Assembly (NCBI GenBank): GCA_016874555.1
Contig: VGTW01000003.1
Coordinates: 1-64,000, forward strand
Length of the DNA: 64,000 nt
Reading direction: 5' to 3'
From: Gammaproteobacteria bacterium
GTDB lineage: Bacteria; Pseudomonadota; Gammaproteobacteria; Steroidobacterales; Steroidobacteraceae
The notes under the pieces were generated by a model, which was given only the letters and a program-made list of their open reading frames with translations, did no database searches and was not told the origin of the DNA. The translations under genes and the position numbers were made by a program. This document shows, piece after piece, positions 10,118-22,032 of this stretch. Every line of letters starts with the position of its first letter. Within the stretch, counting starts at the first letter, position 1.

Positions 10118-10279
10118 GCCGACAGCCTAGAAGGGCGCTCAATCGGCTGACTGAACGGTTCGATACCGATATCAAAGGTGGCACGCGCACGGGCGTTCGA
10201 GATTCACGTTCGGCGTTTTCGCCTGCGATAACTCCTCGTTGGTTTATAGTAGGGATGTCCGAAAAGGCCGGGGTTTTCC

Positions 10280-10825
10280 ATGAACGAGACGGTCAAATAC
10301 CGTCCGGGTGAAGTGCTTTTCAAAGAGGGTGATGTGGGTGGCGACTTGTACGTCATTCGCAGTGGGCGTGTGCGCGTTTATCGAGAACGGAACAATCTCG
10401 AGGTCATGTTCGCCGACGTCGGCCCCGGAGAAGTCTTCGGCACGATGACCTTGCTGAACAACGAGCCTCGAACCGCCAGCGTTCGCGCCCTCGAGCCGGT
10501 CGAGGCCGTCGTCATGAGTGCTTCGGTATTCGCCAGCAACATCAAAGACTTGCCCAAATGGGTAGTTGCCGTTCTCAAAGATTTGGCGGCCCGCGTCGAA
10601 AATGCCAACGAAATGCTCGTGCAGGCCTCGCTGCAGGACAAGCGTCTGCGCTATGAACTCAGCAACGCCTTTCATCATTTGGGCCAGCTTGCGCATTTGG
10701 TTGCGTTCGTGATACGCCGGTCGACGGGTATAGATGATGACAGTAAATTCACGCCCTTCAAGGACGTGATCGCGCAAGCCGAGCCTATGCTCAATTTGCG
10801 CTATGAGTATCTGGCGCAGTTGTGA
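10280..10825 (+). CDS. Cyclic-nucleotide-binding domain protein, N-terminal part (ends at an in-frame TGA)
   Basis: 181 residues with a CNB/Crp-like beta-barrel in the first ~115 residues: YRPGEVLFKEGDVGGDLYVI, GPGEVFGTMTLLNNEPRTASVRA. The last segment is a phosphate-binding-cassette-like region, although cAMP contacts cannot be judged. A helical region with ELSNAFHHLGQLAHLVAFVI follows, with no helix-turn-helix typical of Crp/Fnr. The frame stops at TGA 10823-10825, but the same frame stays open to 11089, so this looks like the front of one protein of about 269 residues. ATG 10280 sits after AAGGCCGGGG-type sequence. It precedes a FadH-type reductase; a regulatory link is possible but not shown. 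Confidence 0.75.
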   Translation: MNETVKYRPGEVLFKEGDVGGDLYVIRSGRVRVYRERNNLEVMFADVGPGEVFGTMTLLNNEPRTASVRALEPVEAVVMSASVFASNIKDLPKWVVAVLKDLAARVENANEMLVQASLQDKRLRYELSNAFHHLGQLAHLVAFVIRRSTGIDDDSKFTPFKDVIAQAEPMLNLRYEYLAQL

Positions 10826-10828
10826 TCG

Positions 10829-13128
<2,300 letters not shown>

Positions 13129-13239
13129 GGCCCGCCACGCAGGCGAGGGACTGCCGGTCGGCCTGCCGACGGAGCGCTTTCGAGTATCATTTGCGCCCCG
13201 GGGTACGTTCTGCCCCGCAGCCAGTTTGACGAGGTCGAC

Positions 13240-14838
13240 ATGCCCCTGACGATAGGTGTCCTGCGGGAAACCTTTGCCGGTGAAAAGCGCGTGGCCGCAG
13301 CTCCCGAAGTGGTCGAAAAGCTGCTCAAGCTCGGCTTCGGTGTCTGCGTCGAGTCCGGTGCCGGCGAGGCCGCAAATTTCAGCGATGCTGCGTTTACCGC
13401 AGCAGGGGCAAGCATTGCTGCCAGCGCGAGTGAGCTGCTGGCCACGTCCGACATCGTGTTCAAGGTACGCGCCCCGTCTACGCAAGAAGTCGCAGCGATG
13501 CGACCGGGTACCACCTTGATCAGCTTCATCTGGCCGGCGCAGAACCCGGAACTCATGAAGCAGATGGCCGAGCGTCGTTTGACCGTGCTGGCCATGGACA
13601 GCGTGCCGCGAATTTCGCGTGCTCAAAAAATGGACGCGTTGTCGTCCATGGCCAATATTGCCGGCTATCGTGCTGTCATCGAGGCTGCGCATCACTTCGG
13701 GCGATTCTTTACCGGGCAGATCACCGCTGCGGGCAAGGTGCTACCGGCCAAAGTATTCGTCATCGGTGCGGGTGTGGCAGGCCTTGCGGCGCTCGGCGCT
13801 GCGGTCGGACTCGGCGCGATCGTTCGCGCCAACGATACGCGCCCGGAGGTCGGCGATCAGGTGAAGTCGATGGGTGCTGAATTCGTGCCCGTCGATTATC
13901 AGGAAGAAGGCAGCGGCGTTGGCGGCTATGCCAAAGTCATGAGCGAGGGCTTTCAGAAAGCGCAGCGCGATGTATTTGCCAAGCAGGCCAAGGACGTCGA
14001 CATCATCATCACGACGGCGCTCATTCCCGGCAAGCCAGCCCCCAAATTGATCACGGCAGACATGGTTCGTTCGATGCGGCCGGGTAGCGTCATCGTCGAT
14101 CTGGCCTCGGAGCAGGGCGGTAACTGCGAACTGACCGTGCCGGGCGAGGTCGTGGTGCGTGAGGGCGTGACGATCATCGGTTACACCGATTTGCCGAGCC
14201 GACTCTCGAAGCAGGCGTCGACGCTGTATGCCACCAATTTGCTGCGGCTTACCGAAGAACTCTGCAAGACCAAAGATGGCAACATCAACGTCAATTTTGA
14301 AGACGAGGCTATCCGCGGAGCGACGGTAATCAAGGAAGGCGGGGTAACTTGGCCGCCACCACCGCCGCGACTTTCAGCGGCTCCGCCACTGGCGAAGGCT
14401 GCTGCCGTCACGGCGCCTGCCGCAGCAAAGAAATCTTCCCATGGGCACGGCGGTGGCGGCGAGCCCATGTCGGGCCAGTCACTTGCCGGTGTCTTTGCCG
14501 TAGGCGCTGCGCTTTTCTGGTTGATTGGTGCTTATGCGCCCGCCTCGTTCCTCGGTCACTTCACGGTCTTTGTGCTGGCCTGTTTCATTGGCTACATGGT
14601 GATCTGGAACGTTACGCCATCGCTGCATACGCCATTGATGAGCGTGACCAACGCCATTTCCAGCATCATTGCCGTTGGCGCCATCGTGCAGGTCGCGCCA
14701 CCCTTGAGCGAGGGGGTGACTGATCGACCCGATGCGCTGATTTTAGGTCTTGCCGTAGCGGCGCTTGCGCTGACGGCGATCAACATGTTCGGCGGCTTCG
14801 CCGTGACTCGTCGCATGCTCGCGATGTTCCGCAAGTAA
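13240..14838 (+). CDS. pntA: NAD(P) transhydrogenase subunit alpha
   Basis: 532 residues resembling full-length PntA, which carries the NAD(H)-binding domain and membrane helices of the proton-translocating transhydrogenase. Visible features are GVLRETFAGEKRVAAAPEV at the start, KMDALSSMANIAGYRAVIEAA, the Rossmann motif VIGAGVAGLAALGAAVGLGA near 170-190, and VIVDLASEQGGNCELT. A Pro/Ala linker and a His/Gly patch (about 370-410) lead to roughly four C-terminal membrane helices. The fused membrane part, rather than a separate pntA2, matches the E. coli-type two-subunit enzyme. pntB follows after 12 bases. The enzyme uses proton motive force to make NADPH from NADH. Confidence 0.95.
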   Translation: MPLTIGVLRETFAGEKRVAAAPEVVEKLLKLGFGVCVESGAGEAANFSDAAFTAAGASIAASASELLATSDIVFKVRAPSTQEVAAMRPGTTLISFIWPAQNPELMKQMAERRLTVLAMDSVPRISRAQKMDALSSMANIAGYRAVIEAAHHFGRFFTGQITAAGKVLPAKVFVIGAGVAGLAALGAAVGLGAIVRANDTRPEVGDQVKSMGAEFVPVDYQEEGSGVGGYAKVMSEGFQKAQRDVFAKQAKDVDIIITTALIPGKPAPKLITADMVRSMRPGSVIVDLASEQGGNCELTVPGEVVVREGVTIIGYTDLPSRLSKQASTLYATNLLRLTEELCKTKDGNINVNFEDEAIRGATVIKEGGVTWPPPPPRLSAAPPLAKAAAVTAPAAAKKSSHGHGGGGEPMSGQSLAGVFAVGAALFWLIGAYAPASFLGHFTVFVLACFIGYMVIWNVTPSLHTPLMSVTNAISSIIAVGAIVQVAPPLSEGVTDRPDALILGLAVAALALTAINMFGGFAVTRRMLAMFRK

Positions 14839-14850
14839 GAGGCTGCCGAC

Positions 14851-16266
14851 ATGTCCGAAAATCTCGCTACTGTTGCTTATCTCGGCGCCGCCATTCTCTT
14901 CATCATGAGTCTCGGCGGTCTGTCGAATCCCGAGACCTCGCGGCGCGGCAATCTCTACGGCATGGTGGGCATGGCCCTCGCGGTTCTCGCCACTGTGCTT
15001 GGTCCGCGGGTCGATCTGGGTGCGGGACTGCCGTGGATCGTCGGCGCCTTGGCCATTGGTGCTGCCATCGGTTTGTATGCGGCGCGTACCGTGCAGATGA
15101 CGCAGATGCCCGAGCTCGTTGCCTTGATGCACAGCCTCGTGGGCCTCGCCGCTTGCTTTGTCGGCTTCGCGAGTTACGTCGACACCTCGATCGTCTACGA
15201 GGGCGCCGAAAAAGCCATTCACGAAGTCGAGATTTACATCGGCATCCTGATCGGTGCTGTGACGTTCTCGGGCTCGGTCATCGCATTCGGCAAGCTGTCG
15301 GGCAAAATCAGCGGCAAACCGCTGCTATTGCCCGCGCGGCACTGGCTCAATCTTTTGGCCTTGCTGGTGGTGATCTGGCTTGGCGTGCAGTTTGTTGCAG
15401 CGCCGAGTATCGAGGCGGGGATGATGCCGCTACTCATCATGACGGTCATCGCGCTGCTCTTCGGCATACACATGGTAGTCGCCATTGGCGGTGCCGACAT
15501 GCCGGTCGTGGTGTCGATGCTTAACAGCTATTCGGGTTGGGCTGCTGCGGCCACGGGCTTCATGCTGGCCAACGATTTGCTGATTGTCACCGGTGCGCTT
15601 GTCGGCTCATCGGGCGCCATCCTCTCCTACATCATGTGCCGCGCCATGAACCGCAACTTCGTCAGCGTCATTGCCGGTGGCTTCGGCACTACCGGCGGTA
15701 CGACGCCTGCAGCCGCAAGCGGGGCGCAGCCCGCAGGCGAGGTGATATCGGTAAGCGCCAGCGAAACGGCGGAGATGCTGCGTTCGGCACGGAACGTCAT
15801 CATCATTCCGGGTTATGGCATGGCGGTAGCGCAGGCGCAGCATACGGTCTACGAAATCACCAAACTGCTGCGCGAGAAAGGCGTGAACGTGCGCTTTGCC
15901 ATTCATCCGGTCGCAGGGCGCATGCCTGGGCACATGAATGTGCTGCTCGCCGAAGCCAAAGTACCGTACGACATCGTGCTCGAGATGGACGAGATCAACG
16001 ACGATTTCCCGGGTACCGACGTGTCGATCGTGATCGGCGCGAACGATATCGTGAATCCGGCCGCTGAAGATGATCCGACGAGCCCGATCGCCGGCATGCC
16101 CGTGTTGCAGGTCTGGAAGTCGAAAACTTCGATCGTGATGAAGCGCTCGATGGCTTCGGGTTATGCGGGCGTCGACAACCCGCTGTTCGTCAAGGACAAC
16201 AACCGCATGCTCTTCGGCGATGCAAAGAAAATGCTCGATGAGGTACTGGTGGCGCTGAAGAGCTGA
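14851..16266 (+). CDS. pntB: NAD(P) transhydrogenase subunit beta
   Basis: 471 residues: about nine membrane helices in the first ~270 residues (for example [21 protein letters not shown] and [20 protein letters not shown]), then the soluble NADP(H)-binding domain with [58 protein letters not shown] and [16 protein letters not shown], all hallmark PntB segments. It forms the proton channel and hydride-accepting half of the transhydrogenase with PntA. The product ends 24 bases before the convergent NamZ-like gene. No disruption is seen. Confidence 0.96.
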   Translation: MSENLATVAYLGAAILFIMSLGGLSNPETSRRGNLYGMVGMALAVLATVLGPRVDLGAGLPWIVGALAIGAAIGLYAARTVQMTQMPELVALMHSLVGLAACFVGFASYVDTSIVYEGAEKAIHEVEIYIGILIGAVTFSGSVIAFGKLSGKISGKPLLLPARHWLNLLALLVVIWLGVQFVAAPSIEAGMMPLLIMTVIALLFGIHMVVAIGGADMPVVVSMLNSYSGWAAAATGFMLANDLLIVTGALVGSSGAILSYIMCRAMNRNFVSVIAGGFGTTGGTTPAAASGAQPAGEVISVSASETAEMLRSARNVIIIPGYGMAVAQAQHTVYEITKLLREKGVNVRFAIHPVAGRMPGHMNVLLAEAKVPYDIVLEMDEINDDFPGTDVSIVIGANDIVNPAAEDDPTSPIAGMPVLQVWKSKTSIVMKRSMASGYAGVDNPLFVKDNNRMLFGDAKKMLDEVLVALKS

Positions 16267-16290
16267 GAGGCGCCGATTTCGCGTTCGCTG

Positions 16291-17535
16291 CTAGTCGTAA
16301 AGCAATGCGCGTTGTCTTGCGATGGCGAACTCTTTGGTGTTCGACAGCCAGGAGTTTTCTATCGCGGCGATATCCATCCCGGCCTCGAGCTGTTGACGCA
16401 AGCTCAGACTTCCCCAGTGTGTGCCAATGGCCCGATCTTCGCGAAATACGATGCGTTCCGGATATAGCCTGCGTAGTGTGCTGAGGATCGCAACCGCCGA
16501 GCGCAATGGTCGGTAGGCCGACGGATGGGTAATGCGCAGGCGGACGCCCTGCATCGGCGCATCGCGATACTTGCCATAAAACGGCTTGTAGTGGATGGCC
16601 TGGAAAAGTACGCCCGGAAGCTGCAAGGCCTGCAGCGACTCTTCGAGCCGGGCGGCATCCAAAAACGTCGCGCCGATGATTTCAAACGGCATCGTTGAAC
16701 CGACACCCTCGTTAATATCTTTGACCGTCGAGGCCACCATACCGGTAGTGGTGTACAGATAGGCTTGGGTTACCGAGGGAACATGGGGCGAGGTGATGCT
16801 CCAGATGAGGCCTGTGTCATCCCAGCTCATCGAGCGTCGCCAGCCGCGCATCGGCACCACACGCAGATCGCAGCCGATGCCGAGTTGGTCATTGAAATAG
16901 CGACCCACTTCGCCGAGCGTCATGCCATGCGTCACTGGCACCGGACCCCAGCCGATAAAGCTGCGGAAGCGATCTTCGACGAGCGTACCCTCAAAGTTCA
17001 GCCCACTCAGGGGATTCGGCCGATCCAGGACCACGAGCGGAATACGCGTCGCAGCGCATGCATGCAGTGCTTCCCCAAGCGTTGAAATATACGTGTAGGT
17101 GCGCGAACCAATATCCTGAATATCGAAAAGAATCACTTCGACGCCAGCCAGCGCCGTCTTCGAGGGGCGCTTTTCTTTGCCATAGAGACTCACTACGGCG
17201 ACGCCGGTCTTCGGATCACGCCCGTCAGCGATGGTTTCGCCAGCGGGAACTTCACCGCGGATGCCGTGCTCAGGACCAAACAGTCTGATCAAAGACAATC
17301 GCGAATCTCCGGCGAGCCGATCGACTGTCGGCACCAGGTTGCCGTCGACGCCAGACGGGTTGGTGATCAGTCCCACGCGCTTGCCCGCCACCAGTTCGAG
17401 ATAAGGGCTGCCCGGCGCTAGTAGAACGTCGATTCCGAGTTCCACCTTGCGCTGCTCGGCCGATAGGCCTGGCAGCGAAGTCAGCAGTGACCAGACCAAT
17501 AAGAAAGCGGCGGAGAGTTTCGAGCGGTGTTTCAT
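16291..17535 (-). CDS. DUF1343 / NamZ-like exo-beta-N-acetylmuramidase
   Basis: 414 residues. The N-terminal stretch (about 1-27, LSAAFLLVWSLLTSLPGLSA) is a signal peptide, so the protein acts in the periplasm or outside. Family segments include VGLITNPSGVD, LFGPEHGIRGEVPAG, VVSLYGKEKRPSK, VEVILFDIQDIGSRTYTYI and PLVVLDRPNPL. Bacillus NamZ (DUF1343) removes non-reducing terminal N-acetylmuramic acid from peptidoglycan fragments; that activity is inferred here from family only. I chose the ATG at 17535 because it opens directly into the signal peptide; a longer in-frame start at 17592 would bury it and overlap the upstream gene. The upstream gene, ten bases away, is a multi-pass acetyltransferase-like protein, which supports an amino-sugar theme. 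Confidence 0.85.
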   Translation of the reverse strand: MKHRSKLSAAFLLVWSLLTSLPGLSAEQRKVELGIDVLLAPGSPYLELVAGKRVGLITNPSGVDGNLVPTVDRLAGDSRLSLIRLFGPEHGIRGEVPAGETIADGRDPKTGVAVVSLYGKEKRPSKTALAGVEVILFDIQDIGSRTYTYISTLGEALHACAATRIPLVVLDRPNPLSGLNFEGTLVEDRFRSFIGWGPVPVTHGMTLGEVGRYFNDQLGIGCDLRVVPMRGWRRSMSWDDTGLIWSITSPHVPSVTQAYLYTTTGMVASTVKDINEGVGSTMPFEIIGATFLDAARLEESLQALQLPGVLFQAIHYKPFYGKYRDAPMQGVRLRITHPSAYRPLRSAVAILSTLRRLYPERIVFREDRAIGTHWGSLSLRQQLEAGMDIAAIENSWLSNTKEFAIARQRALLYD

Positions 17536-17545
17536 CTGTACAAAA

Positions 17546-18706
17546 TCATGCCTTGAAGTACCAGCGTCGTCGGTGTAGCCATTCTGCCACAAGCCAATAG
17601 ACCAACAGTGTCACCACTGCAAACAGGAAAGAGCCAAGTCGGGGATCGGCTGACAACGGCGCAAAGAATTCGCGATGCAAGCGAGAGAGTAGCGTCACGT
17701 ACTGCGGATTACCTGCCAGGTCAGTACTCTCTTCGAAGCGGATCAGTGCAAGGGTTCGCGGTACGAGGCCGGTGAGTGCGAAAATCAGCAGGGCATTGCG
17801 GCCAAACGCCTCACAGCCGCGCAGCAACGGTTCGATCAATAGATGCTGCCATCGCCATCGGTCTAGGCACTGCAGCAGCACGGCAATCGATAGCGTCGCC
17901 AGCCCCGTCGTCAACAGTGCGTAACTCGACGTCCAGAGTTTTTTGTTGATCGGCATCAGCTCGTGTGCGAATGAGCCGATTACGGCGGCAACTATGGCGA
18001 TCAACAGCAGGTCGCGAACGAGGGATTTCGCTTGCTGACGTTGCAATAAAAAGTGGCCGACTGCGTAGCCGAGTAGCACCTGAGCGATGGCTGGAGTGGT
18101 ACTTGCAAGCCCCTCGGGGTCGAAGGGCACACCTTCGCCGCGGTACAGGTGAGATTCACCGAGCAGCACTCGATCCAACGTGGTACCAAAGAAACCCTCG
18201 AGTGAATACGGGTCGACTCCATGGGCGAAAGCGACACACGCCCACCAATAGCCGATCAGCAAAAATGCGCTGCAAAACCAGGCGGCACGTACACCGCCGC
18301 TACGCACGATCAGAGCCGCGCACGCCCAGCACAGGGCGATCCGCTGTAAAACCCCCATGATGCGCAGCGTTTCGAACTCTTTGAACTGCAGGCTGCCATC
18401 CGCTCCCCACTTGACGAAGGGCCAGACATTGAGCAACAGACCGATACCGAATATCAGCAGCGTTCGACGTGTCCAGCGCTTCCAAAATTGGGTGTTGCTG
18501 GTGGTGCGCGTCGGGGTTAGTGCAATAGCGTTACCTACTGCAAACAAAAAAAATGGAAAAACCAGATCAGTGAGTGTCCACCCGTGCCAAGTCGCATGTG
18601 CAAGTGGCGGATAGAGACTCGCCCATGAGCCCGGATTATTCACGAGGATCATCAGGGCGACGGTCGCGCCGCGAAACACATCCAAAGTTCGGTTGCGATC
18701 GGTCAT
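17546..18706 (-). CDS. Heparan-alpha-glucosaminide N-acetyltransferase-like membrane protein (NagX/DUF5009-like)
   Basis: 386 residues with roughly ten hydrophobic helices. It opens with RNRTLDVFRGATVALMILVNNPGSW, the signature of the DUF5009/DUF1624 (HGSNAT/NagX) acyltransferase group, followed by HATWHGWTLTDLVFPFFLFAVGNAI, whose His-containing loop corresponds to the acetyl-accepting region. Members transfer acetyl groups across the membrane to amino sugars or act in chitooligosaccharide use. ATG 18706 fits this N-terminus; an upstream in-frame ATG at 18784 adds 26 residues of unconvincing sequence. It lies directly upstream of the NamZ-like gene in the same operon, so it may modify amino sugars released by that enzyme. 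That link is inference. Confidence 0.8.
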   Translation of the reverse strand: MTDRNRTLDVFRGATVALMILVNNPGSWASLYPPLAHATWHGWTLTDLVFPFFLFAVGNAIALTPTRTTSNTQFWKRWTRRTLLIFGIGLLLNVWPFVKWGADGSLQFKEFETLRIMGVLQRIALCWACAALIVRSGGVRAAWFCSAFLLIGYWWACVAFAHGVDPYSLEGFFGTTLDRVLLGESHLYRGEGVPFDPEGLASTTPAIAQVLLGYAVGHFLLQRQQAKSLVRDLLLIAIVAAVIGSFAHELMPINKKLWTSSYALLTTGLATLSIAVLLQCLDRWRWQHLLIEPLLRGCEAFGRNALLIFALTGLVPRTLALIRFEESTDLAGNPQYVTLLSRLHREFFAPLSADPRLGSFLFAVVTLLVYWLVAEWLHRRRWYFKA

Positions 18707-18829
18707 GGCGGGCGCTGATGTCGAAAAGTGACCGTGGGTCGGGCGAGAGTCCACCGCAAACGATATTGGCACCAAGCGATCCATTCGTCGACCCGCCTGC
18801 TTTGCTGCGGATCGGCTAGAGTGTCAGTG

Positions 18830-19630
18830 ATGAGATTTTCGGTGGCACAGGTGGATGAGTTCTTTGCTCAAGGATGGACGGTCGTGGGGGGGCTGTTCAG
18901 CCTCGATGAGATGCGCACGGCCCGGGCGGCATTCGAGCGACTGTATGGCGCGGCGCAGGTTTTGCGTAGCACCCAAGACCATGAAGGCGCCTATTTCGTG
19001 CTCGAAGCCCCGCCCAAAGGCGAGGTCATCGTCAAGCGGGTTGTATGGGCCGGAGGCGCAGAGCCTGACCTGCTGGCGCTCGGCGCTGATCGGCGCTTGA
19101 TCGAGCCCGCACTCGATCTGCTCGGCAGCGACCATTGCGAGCAACTGCTTTGCCAGGCGCATTTCAAGATGCCGCGGGATGGGGTCTCCTTCGATTGGCA
19201 TCAGGATGTGCAGCACCGCGACAAGGGCCCGGGCACTTGGCGGGATCTCAACGGTCGCGGCTCCTACGTGCAGACCATCATGCTCATCGATGACATGACC
19301 GAGGCTAATGGTCCGTTGAAGTTCATTCCTCGCAGCGCGGTCCGCGGTAGCGATACGTTGCGCTTGTCTGCCGAGTCCTATGACTACAACATACCGATGG
19401 GTCGCACTGACACGCCAGCGTTCTTCGATGAGTCGCAAGCCGTGACTATCACCGGTCGTGCAGGAAGCGTTCTATTCTTTGGTCCTTACGCCATCCACGG
19501 CAGTATGGCGAACGAATCGGACGTTCCACGTCGCATACTCATCAACGGTTATGCGTATCCTGGTGCGAACGGTCGCGTCTATCCGGGCCGCGGCTCGGGA
19601 CGGACCCTGCGCCGGTCGGCGGTCGCCTAG
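18830..19630 (+). CDS. Phytanoyl-CoA dioxygenase (PhyH) family protein
   Basis: 266 residues of a non-haem Fe(II)/2-oxoglutarate oxygenase. The iron triad is visible as DWHQDVQ (His124, Asp126) and YAIHGSMAN (His223). Between them lie MLIDDMTEANGPLKFIPRSA, the PhyH-type pre-motif. PhyH homologues hydroxylate a wide range of small molecules, and nothing here defines the substrate. ATG 18830 is preferred because conserved sequence begins at FSVAQVDEFFAQGWTVVGGLF; GTG 18821 is also in frame. It is divergent from the acetyltransferase-like gene, with about 120 bases between them, and precedes a sodium:solute symporter by 49 bases, so the two may be cotranscribed. Confidence 0.85.
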   Translation: MRFSVAQVDEFFAQGWTVVGGLFSLDEMRTARAAFERLYGAAQVLRSTQDHEGAYFVLEAPPKGEVIVKRVVWAGGAEPDLLALGADRRLIEPALDLLGSDHCEQLLCQAHFKMPRDGVSFDWHQDVQHRDKGPGTWRDLNGRGSYVQTIMLIDDMTEANGPLKFIPRSAVRGSDTLRLSAESYDYNIPMGRTDTPAFFDESQAVTITGRAGSVLFFGPYAIHGSMANESDVPRRILINGYAYPGANGRVYPGRGSGRTLRRSAVA

Positions 19631-19679
19631 CGGGGCGATCTGACGTGGCTACCTAACGATTCTCTGAGGTACATCGGTC

Positions 19680-21185
19680 GTGGGCAGCAATTATTTTCAT
19701 GTACTCGACTGGACGATGGTTGGGGCGTATTTCGCCCTCGTGACCTGGATCGGTCATCACGTCAAAGATTTACAGGGCAGCACACGCGAGTACTTCCTCG
19801 GTTCGCGCTCTTTGCCTTGGTATGCCGTGTCGATGTCGATCGTCGCCACCGCAGTGAGCGGCGTTACCTTCATCGGTGTGCCGGCGCTGGTATTCGCACA
19901 AGGCGGCGACTTTCGCTATCTGCAGTTCTGTTTGGCGGGGCTTATTTCCAAGACCATTCTCGGACACTTCATTTTGCCGCGTCTGTACGAAAAGAATTAT
20001 GCGAGTCCCTACGACTTCATCCGCGATAAGCTCGGCCCGGTGTTCGGCAAACTGTCGGCGCTACTCTTTTTCATTGGTGCGGTGCTCGGTCAGGGTGTTC
20101 GAGTGTTTGCGGTCGCGCTCGTCCTCGAGTTGCTTACCGGCCTCGATTTTGCCGGTTGCGTCGCGCTCAGCGTAGGTGTGGCCGCGCTCAGCACCATGCT
20201 CGGCGGAATTCGCGCGGTGGTTTGGTCCGACGTGCTGCAGTTCTGCATGTTCGTCGCCGCCGGTTTAATGGCGATTCTTTTTGTTACGCAAACCTTTCCC
20301 GATGGCCTAACTGGCTTGTTGTCAGCTGCGGATTCTGCGGGCAAGACGCATGTCATCGAGTGGAGCACCGACCCGCGCGTCAACTTCACGCTTTGGGCCG
20401 GTGCCCTCGCGATGCCGTTCCAGAATCTTGCGGCCTACGGCACGGATCAGTTAAACACGCAGCGCATGCTGTGTTGTCGATCAGTACGCGAGGCGCGTAT
20501 TGCGCTTTATGTCAGCAACTTCGGCGAGCTGGTGGTGGTGTTATTTTTGATGGTGGGCGTCGCCCTTTGGGGTTATTACAGCTTGAACGCGGTCGACCCG
20601 GCGTTTGCACCGCTGATCGCCGAAAACGTCGATCGTATTTTCCCGACATTTATTTTGTCCGAGATGCCGACTGGACTACGCGGATTCATGGTGGCAGCGC
20701 TGTTTGCGGCGGCAATGTCGAGCCCAGTGCTCTCGGCGCTTTCCGAGACCAGTATCACCATGTTTCACGCGGGGCATCGCAACGGGACGCTAGACGAGTC
20801 GAGGGCGGTGATACTGTCGCGCATTCTGGTGCTCGTTTGGGCGTTTGTTCTGGGTGGCTTCGCCTTGCTGCTGGTAGGCTCCGACGAACGGTTGATCCCG
20901 CTCGCTTTCGCCATGACGGCGTATACCTATGGTCCGATGCTCGGACTTTTTCTGCTCGCCTTGTGTGTCTCGCGCGAACGGATCCGTAATGCGCCGCTTG
21001 GTGTCGTGGTTTCACTCATCGGGGTCTTACTGGTCCACAACGCACAGTTTTTCGGGTTTACCAGTGACCGTGAGTTGGTGGCATTTCCTTGGCTATTTCC
21101 GCTCGGGGTAGCGCTTTGCGTGGGTTTCGCCCTCTTACCCATTGGAAGGGGACTCGGCTATCCTCCGCGTCATGAGTCACGGTAG
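19680..21185 (+). CDS. Sodium:solute symporter family transporter
   Basis: 501 residues with about 13 hydrophobic helices. Family marks are YFLGSRSLPWYAVSMSIVATAVSGVTFIGVPALVFAQ at the start (TM1-2 of the SSS fold), NTQRMLCCRSVREAR, the segment GLRGFMVAALFAAAMSSPVLSALSETS, and a closing helix pair. It starts with GTG 19680. It resembles the SGLT-type importers of sugars, sialic acid or organic acids; the substrate cannot be read from sequence. Neighbours (NamZ-like, NagX-like, oxygenases) suggest a salvage or modification pathway, but that is context only. The gene overlaps the next small gene by 14 bases, implying coupled translation. Confidence 0.88.
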   Translation: MGSNYFHVLDWTMVGAYFALVTWIGHHVKDLQGSTREYFLGSRSLPWYAVSMSIVATAVSGVTFIGVPALVFAQGGDFRYLQFCLAGLISKTILGHFILPRLYEKNYASPYDFIRDKLGPVFGKLSALLFFIGAVLGQGVRVFAVALVLELLTGLDFAGCVALSVGVAALSTMLGGIRAVVWSDVLQFCMFVAAGLMAILFVTQTFPDGLTGLLSAADSAGKTHVIEWSTDPRVNFTLWAGALAMPFQNLAAYGTDQLNTQRMLCCRSVREARIALYVSNFGELVVVLFLMVGVALWGYYSLNAVDPAFAPLIAENVDRIFPTFILSEMPTGLRGFMVAALFAAAMSSPVLSALSETSITMFHAGHRNGTLDESRAVILSRILVLVWAFVLGGFALLLVGSDERLIPLAFAMTAYTYGPMLGLFLLALCVSRERIRNAPLGVVVSLIGVLLVHNAQFFGFTSDRELVAFPWLFPLGVALCVGFALLPIGRGLGYPPRHESR

Positions 21186-21408
21186 GGTCACGCCGCAACT
21201 GCGGCATTGGATCGTCAAACAAATCGAAGCCGGCAAAAGCCCGGAGTCAGTGCTTGAATTAATGATTCGCAACGGCTGGCCGGAGGGCGCTGCGCTCGAT
21301 GTAATCGAGCGCACGCTGCGGATGCGTGTGGCGCAAATCAAGTCCGTTGAAAACGCCGCTGCCCAGACGACCGACGCCAAGGGCCCGTCGCCGGCGCCCG
21401 AGGTTTAA
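21172..21408 (+). CDS. Small helical protein, like N-terminal domain of some 2OG-Fe(II) oxygenases
   Basis: 78 residues (MSHGRVTPQLRHWIVKQIEAGKSPESVLELMIRNGWPEGAALDVIERTL...). The pattern LRxWIxxxxxxGxxPExVLxxMxxxGWxxxxAxxxIE resembles the short helical block in front of the catalytic domain of some Xanthomonadaceae-type proline hydroxylase-like oxygenases; this is recall, not a search. It overlaps the symporter by 14 bases and ends with TAA only three bases before the ATG of a 2OG-Fe(II) oxygenase in the same reading frame, so the pair reads as a domain separated from its enzyme by one stop codon. The Ala/Pro-rich tail after residue ~60 looks like a linker. Confidence 0.6.
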   Translation: MSHGRVTPQLRHWIVKQIEAGKSPESVLELMIRNGWPEGAALDVIERTLRMRVAQIKSVENAAAQTTDAKGPSPAPEV

Positions 21409-21411
21409 CAA

Positions 21412-22014
21412 ATGCGCGCGTCCCGCGCAGATATAGATGCGCTACCGATCTTTCCGCTGATCGATCCGACGTTTCTCACCATTGACGAACATGCTGCTTT
21501 ACTCGACTTCGCGGAGCGTAATGACGCCGCCTTCGGCATGCCTTATGCCGGCGATTATTGGAAAGGCCGGACGCTCACGCCCACGGATATCGACGATGAG
21601 CATATCCGCGGAATATTTCGCCAGACTCGCGATCGGGCTATCGCCAAACTCACCGCCGTGCTGACCGAGCAGCTTGGACCGCAGCCGCCGCTTTACTCAG
21701 ACCTCATCAACTACGCGCGCTGGCCGCCCGGTTACGAGTTAGAACCGCATGCTGACAACGAAAATCCGCGTGCGGCTCCGCACCCTTATCCTTGGCGTGA
21801 CTTCGCTACGGTCATTTACTTGAACGATGACTATGATGGCGGTGAGATCCACTTCCCGAATCTTGGGCTCGAGCTTAAGCCCCGACCGCGTATGCTAGTG
21901 GTGTTTCCAGGCACGATGTTTTTCCTGCATGGAGTACGTCGAGTGACACGCGGCATGCGACATACCATCGCGTCTTTCATTACTTTCGACGCTGACCATC
22001 GCTTCGAATTTTAA
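21412..22014 (+). CDS. 2OG-Fe(II) oxygenase (prolyl hydroxylase-like)
   Basis: 200 residues carrying the double-stranded beta-helix iron site: His113-x-Asp115 in LEPHADNEN and His173 in MFFLHGVRRVTRGMRH, where the downstream Arg (about 183) would bind 2-oxoglutarate. FATVIYLNDDYDGGEIHFPNLG is the conserved strand region between them. These enzymes hydroxylate proline or other residues and small molecules. It sits in an operon-like string with the symporter, the 78-residue helical protein and the following DUF6065-like gene, and is separated from the latter by 18 bases. ATG 21412 is three bases after the upstream TAA. Confidence 0.85.
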   Translation: MRASRADIDALPIFPLIDPTFLTIDEHAALLDFAERNDAAFGMPYAGDYWKGRTLTPTDIDDEHIRGIFRQTRDRAIAKLTAVLTEQLGPQPPLYSDLINYARWPPGYELEPHADNENPRAAPHPYPWRDFATVIYLNDDYDGGEIHFPNLGLELKPRPRMLVVFPGTMFFLHGVRRVTRGMRHTIASFITFDADHRFEF

Positions 22015-22032
22015 GCTGGAACGTGTTGTCAT

